A stretch of 64,000 nucleotides of DNA. It comes from Pyxidicoccus xibeiensis. GTDB taxonomy: Bacteria > Myxococcota > Myxococcia > Myxococcales > Myxococcaceae. The DNA lies in assembly GCF_024198175.1 (NCBI RefSeq), contig NZ_JAJVKV010000001.1, positions 1,973,015-2,037,014 on the forward strand, given 5' to 3'. Shown piece after piece: positions 61,682 to 64,000 of the stretch. The position numbers were made by a program, and so were the translations under genes. Below the pieces are notes generated by a model. That model was not told the origin of the DNA. It did not search any database and saw only the letters and a program-made list of their open reading frames with translations. Position 1 is the first letter of the stretch. Every line of letters begins with the position of its first letter.

Positions 61682-62188
61682 ATGGCTCGCGACATCGTCA
61701 TCTGGCCCCACAAGGTTCTCACCTCGCCCACGAAGCCCGTGACGGACTTCGGCCCCGCCCTCCAGAAGCTGCTGGAGGAGATGGCCGAGTCAATGAAGGA
61801 AGCAGAGGGCATCGGCATCGCCGCCAACCAGGTAGGCGAGCCGCTGCGCGTGGCGTTGGTGGGACGCGAGGACGGTACGTCCTTCGAAATCGTCAATCCG
61901 CAGGTGTTGGAGAAGAAGGAGCCCGTGTCCCTGGAGGAGGGCTGCCTGTCCGTCCCCCGGGAGTGGGAGAAGTGCCCGCGCTTCCACCGGGTGAAGGTGC
62001 GCTATCAGGACAGGACGGGTGAGTGGCACGAGCTGGAGGCGGAAGGCCGGCTCGCGCACGTGCTGCAGCATGAAATCGACCACCTGGACGGGCATGTCTT
62101 CGTGGACCACCTGTCCGGCCTCAAGCGCACGCTCATCCTGGACCGCATGAAGAAGCTGCAGAAGGTGAAGGCCCGGCAGAAGGACTAG
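61682..62188 (+). CDS. def: Peptide deformylase
   Basis: 168 aa. It removes the formyl group from the N-terminal methionine of new proteins. The three family motifs are intact: GIGIAANQVG (43-52), EGCLS (86-90, C88 metal ligand) and HEIDH (130-134, two His ligands and the catalytic Glu 131). The length is normal. The start is the ATG at 61682 giving MARDIVIWPHKVL, the usual N-terminus; the frame is open further upstream without coding character. It lies 24 bp before the hydroxylase gene. The common neighbour fmt is absent. Confidence 0.97.
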   Translation: MARDIVIWPHKVLTSPTKPVTDFGPALQKLLEEMAESMKEAEGIGIAANQVGEPLRVALVGREDGTSFEIVNPQVLEKKEPVSLEEGCLSVPREWEKCPRFHRVKVRYQDRTGEWHELEAEGRLAHVLQHEIDHLDGHVFVDHLSGLKRTLILDRMKKLQKVKARQKD

Positions 62189-62212
62189 GCTGGAAGCAGT
62201 ACGGGGGGCACC

Positions 62213-62941
62213 ATGGACACGCGGACCATTCCCGAGCGGGTAGCGACCTTCCGGGAGGGATACAGGCGCAGGTTCGTGGGCCCCCGCTACTCCGGGCGGG
62301 CGCACTTCGCCTTCACCAGCCTGGCGTCGCTGGCAGCCATCGGCTTCTCGCTCTCACGGCTGGAGGCGGTGCGTCCCCTGGAGTGGCTGACACTCCCCAC
62401 GGTCTTCCTGCTGGGGAACGTGGTGGAGTTCCTCGGGCACCGCGGGCCCATGCACCACCGCCGGCGGGGGCTGGGGCTGCTCTTCGGGCGGCACACCGAG
62501 CAGCACCACCGCTACTTCACCCACGACGCCCTGGCCTATGAATCGCCGCGCGACGTGAAGATGGTGCTCTTCCCGCCCGTGCTGCTGCTGTTCTTCCTGG
62601 GGGGCATCGCCGCGCCGCTCGCGGCCCTGGGCTACGTGCTCGTCTCGCCGACCGTGGGCTGGCTCTTCGCGGCCTCCTCCGTGGGCTACTACCTCTCCTA
62701 CGAGTGGCTGCACTTCTGCCACCACCTGCCTCCGGGGCACCCCGTGGCCCGGCTCCCGCTGATGGAGCGGCTGCGAAGGCATCATCAGGTGCACCACGAC
62801 CCGTCGAAGATGCAGCGGTACAACTTCAACATCACCTTCCCGCTCTCGGACTGGCTCTTCGGCACCGTATGGCGGCCGGGAGCTGCTGGAGGTCTCGCGC
62901 CGCGGGAGCCCTCGGAGCCCCGGGCGGGTCTGGACGTCTGA
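62213..62941 (+). CDS. Sterol desaturase/fatty-acid hydroxylase family membrane di-iron protein
   Basis: 242 aa. Histidine clusters of the membrane di-iron family are in order: HRGPMHH, HTEQHH, HFCHH and RRHHQVHHD. Four membrane helices surround them (for example LPTVFLLGNVVEFL, VLLLFFLGGIAAPLAAL, LFAASSVGYYLSYEWL). The enzymes in this family hydroxylate or desaturate lipids (fatty acids, sterols, carotenoids). Which lipid is used here is unknown. It follows def by 24 bp and could share its transcript. The last 20 residues are disordered. Confidence 0.9.
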   Translation: MDTRTIPERVATFREGYRRRFVGPRYSGRAHFAFTSLASLAAIGFSLSRLEAVRPLEWLTLPTVFLLGNVVEFLGHRGPMHHRRRGLGLLFGRHTEQHHRYFTHDALAYESPRDVKMVLFPPVLLLFFLGGIAAPLAALGYVLVSPTVGWLFAASSVGYYLSYEWLHFCHHLPPGHPVARLPLMERLRRHHQVHHDPSKMQRYNFNITFPLSDWLFGTVWRPGAAGGLAPREPSEPRAGLDV

Positions 62942-63086
62942 GCGGCCTGCCTGGCAGGTCTCCGGCCTGTGGACCGGGGCTTTCCAGAAAGAAGGCGCCG
63001 GGCCCTGGCAGGGGCTTCACACCCCACAAGGGGCTGCGCATATCCCCGGTTACGGAGCTGTGACCTGGACCTTGGATCAATTGGAT

Positions 63087-63115
63087 TTGACGACCAGGTA
63101 ACACTGCGCTACTAA
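63087..63115 (+). promoter_or_regulatory. Putative rRNA promoter 1 (most upstream)
   Basis: TTGACG, 17-bp spacer, TACTAA. Followed by CCGGACCCC. It lacks the conserved GCGG...CCGCGCCCC context of the other six, so it may be older or differently controlled. Confidence 0.6.
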
Positions 63116-63188
63116 CCGGACCCCTGCTCGACACCTTGGTGCCCGTCACCCGGGAGCGGCAGAGGAAGAAAAAGGTCGACGAAGGCTG

Positions 63189-63216
63189 TTGACCCTGGAC
63201 GCGGTGCTGATAGAAG
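63189..63216 (+). promoter_or_regulatory. Putative rRNA promoter 2
   Basis: TTGACC, 16-bp spacer, TAGAAG, then the GC-rich discriminator CCGCGCCCC. GTCGACGAAG (63175-63184) lies 4 bp before the -35. Confidence 0.75.
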
Positions 63217-63365
63217 CCGCGCCCCCTCGAACGAACGGCTGATCTCAGCGGCTCGTCGGGAGGAAGAAGCAAGGGCGTCAAAGGAGCAGGCCTGTTCGGA
63301 TGATCCCGCAGACGCGACGCAGTTCGGAATGCTGACAGCGAGAATATCCGGAGTCAGCACGGTGG

Positions 63366-63393
63366 TTGACTCAAGACGCGGTGGTGGTAGAAG
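63366..63393 (+). promoter_or_regulatory. Putative rRNA promoter 3
   Basis: TTGACT, 16-bp spacer, TAGAAG, then CCGCGCCCC. The spacing to the previous unit is 177 bp, the largest in the array, so a decayed unit may lie between. Confidence 0.75.
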
Positions 63394-63489
63394 CCGCGCC
63401 CCACTCGACGGAGCGCCTGGCGGGAAGCAGCAGCCAGGAAGCGCCGACGGGAGCAGTAGCAGCAGGAAGAAAGAGTCGGCACGAAGCGG

Positions 63490-63517
63490 TTGACTCGAAA
63501 TGCGGCGGTGGTAGAAG
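63490..63517 (+). promoter_or_regulatory. Putative rRNA promoter 4
   Basis: TTGACT, 16-bp spacer, TAGAAG, then CCGCGCCCC. A GTCGGCACGAAG variant of the upstream box (63475-63486) is 3 bp before the -35. Confidence 0.75.
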
Positions 63518-63611
63518 CCGCGCCCCTCACCCGAAAGCCCGCGCACTGGCGCGGAAGGCACTTCCGGGTGGGCAGCACGACAAGACGGAATACGGCGGTC
63601 GACGAAGCGAG

Positions 63612-63639
63612 TTGACAGAAGACGCGGTGGTGGTAGAAA
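63612..63639 (+). promoter_or_regulatory. Putative rRNA promoter 5
   Basis: Consensus TTGACA, 16-bp spacer, TAGAAA, then CCGCGACCCC. GTCGACGAAG (63598-63607) is 4 bp before the -35. Confidence 0.78.
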
Positions 63640-63714
63640 CCGCGACCCCAGCAAAAAGCAGCCCGGAAAGAAGTCAAACGGGCGGCAGGGTTGGGAAAGT
63701 CAACGAAGCGGTAG

Positions 63715-63744
63715 TTGACGCGGGATGCGGCGAAGCGGTAGAAG
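63715..63744 (+). promoter_or_regulatory. Putative rRNA promoter 6
   Basis: TTGACG, 18-bp spacer, TAGAAG, then CCGCGCCCC. GTCAACGAAG (63699-63708) is 6 bp before the -35. The spacer is two bases longer than in most of the other units. Confidence 0.7.
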
Positions 63745-63825
63745 CCGCGCCCCCTCGGAAGAAACAGCGGAAGCCACTGGGCGGCGCTGAGGACTCCGAA
63801 GGCCCCGAGGACGCGAAAGTCGAAG

Positions 63826-63854
63826 TTGACAACGGACGCGGGCTTGAATAGAAA
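63826..63854 (+). promoter_or_regulatory. Putative rRNA promoter 7 (nearest to 16S)
   Basis: Consensus TTGACA, 17-bp spacer, TAGAAA, then CTGCGGCCCC. It is the best match to the sigma-70 consensus and the last in the array, about 80 bp before the boxA-like site. Confidence 0.78.
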
Positions 63855-63932
63855 CTGCGGCCCCGCCGGTTGAAAACGGCAGGCGGCAGGAAGCAAACAG
63901 TAGCAAAAAGTCGCGGGTGGTACAAGCGACTC

Positions 63933-64000
63933 GGTCTTTGAAAACCAAATAGCAAGCCTAAGTAGAAGACAGATTGCGGAAACCGCAGTCAATTCTTTGA
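63933..64000 (+). promoter_or_regulatory. rRNA leader: boxA-like antiterminator site and processing hairpin
   Basis: GGTCTTTGAAAAC (63933-63945) resembles the boxA of rRNA leaders (TGCTCTTTGAAA type), where NusB/S10 assemble the antitermination complex. TGCGG-AAA-CCGCA (63975-63987) can form a small hairpin, and the window ends in CAATTCTTTGA, a form commonly seen just before 16S. The 16S gene itself is beyond base 64000. The open frames crossing 63354-63992 on either strand are not genes. Confidence 0.72.

Noticed and set aside
62946..62958. CCTGCC-T-GGCAGG hairpin as a terminator after the hydroxylase gene
   Set aside because: The loop of one base cannot form as drawn, and no T-tract or extended stem follows.
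63354..63992. Open frames of 160-210 codons on both strands near the right edge
   Set aside because: They cross the tandem promoter array and the boxA-like site; their translations are repetitive because the DNA is repetitive, and they have no ribosome site.

Overview
The window is about 70% GC and densely packed. It reads as the chromosome of a myxobacterium in the Myxococcus/Corallococcus/Pyxidicoccus group. The evidence is the strong GC bias at third codon positions, a DUF2378 (TIGR02265) gene of a family confined to Myxococcales, many long multidomain signalling proteins, lipoproteins with LVIVD repeats, and sigma-54 style regulation. No phage, transposon, CRISPR array or tRNA gene was found.

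Layout. 0-3 kb: end of a hybrid histidine kinase followed by a REC-Hpt-REC-REC-GGDEF cyclic-di-GMP synthase. 3-7.3 kb: a large NLR-like protein (PNP-type nucleosidase domain, STAND NTPase, twelve TPR units), a strong immunity candidate, next to a divergent Uma2 nuclease-like gene. 8.7-22 kb: envelope or secreted proteins (transglutaminase/TPR, membrane trypsin-like protease with Sel1 repeats, beta-barrel, M48 protease). 22-29 kb: four tandem paralogous LVIVD lipoproteins. 29.4-32.2 kb: truB, then an EF-hand-like repeat gene with a sigma-54 promoter, three upstream palindromes and a strong terminator. 32.2-34.2 kb: a lower-GC ATPase/TOPRIM-like gene pair, probably acquired, beside transketolase. 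36.5-40.9 kb: an operon with a protease-nuclease fusion, a second protease and a secreted protein.

41-46.6 kb is the most interesting region. A near-perfect -24/-12 promoter with two phased 16-bp palindromes upstream precedes four tightly packed genes: an unknown 250-aa protein, a class I isoprenoid-synthase-fold protein, a polytopic sensor kinase laid out like ComP, and a sigma-54 activator response regulator. It looks like a self-activating circuit that joins isoprenoid chemistry to membrane sensing, comparable in gene content to Bacillus ComQXPA. That comparison is inference.

46.7-63 kb: MoxR/VWA pair, H1-like DNA-binding protein, an orphan protein with an SSB-type acidic tail, MASE1 kinase, KASIII plus DUF2378 pair, a metallophosphoesterase relative that has lost its metal ligands, MarR regulator, BNR-repeat protein, peptide deformylase and a fatty-acid hydroxylase. 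The last 1.06 kb holds no gene. It carries seven tandem sigma-70-type promoters, six of them in a conserved repeated unit, then a boxA-like site. This is almost certainly the leader of an rRNA operon whose 16S gene starts just beyond the right edge.
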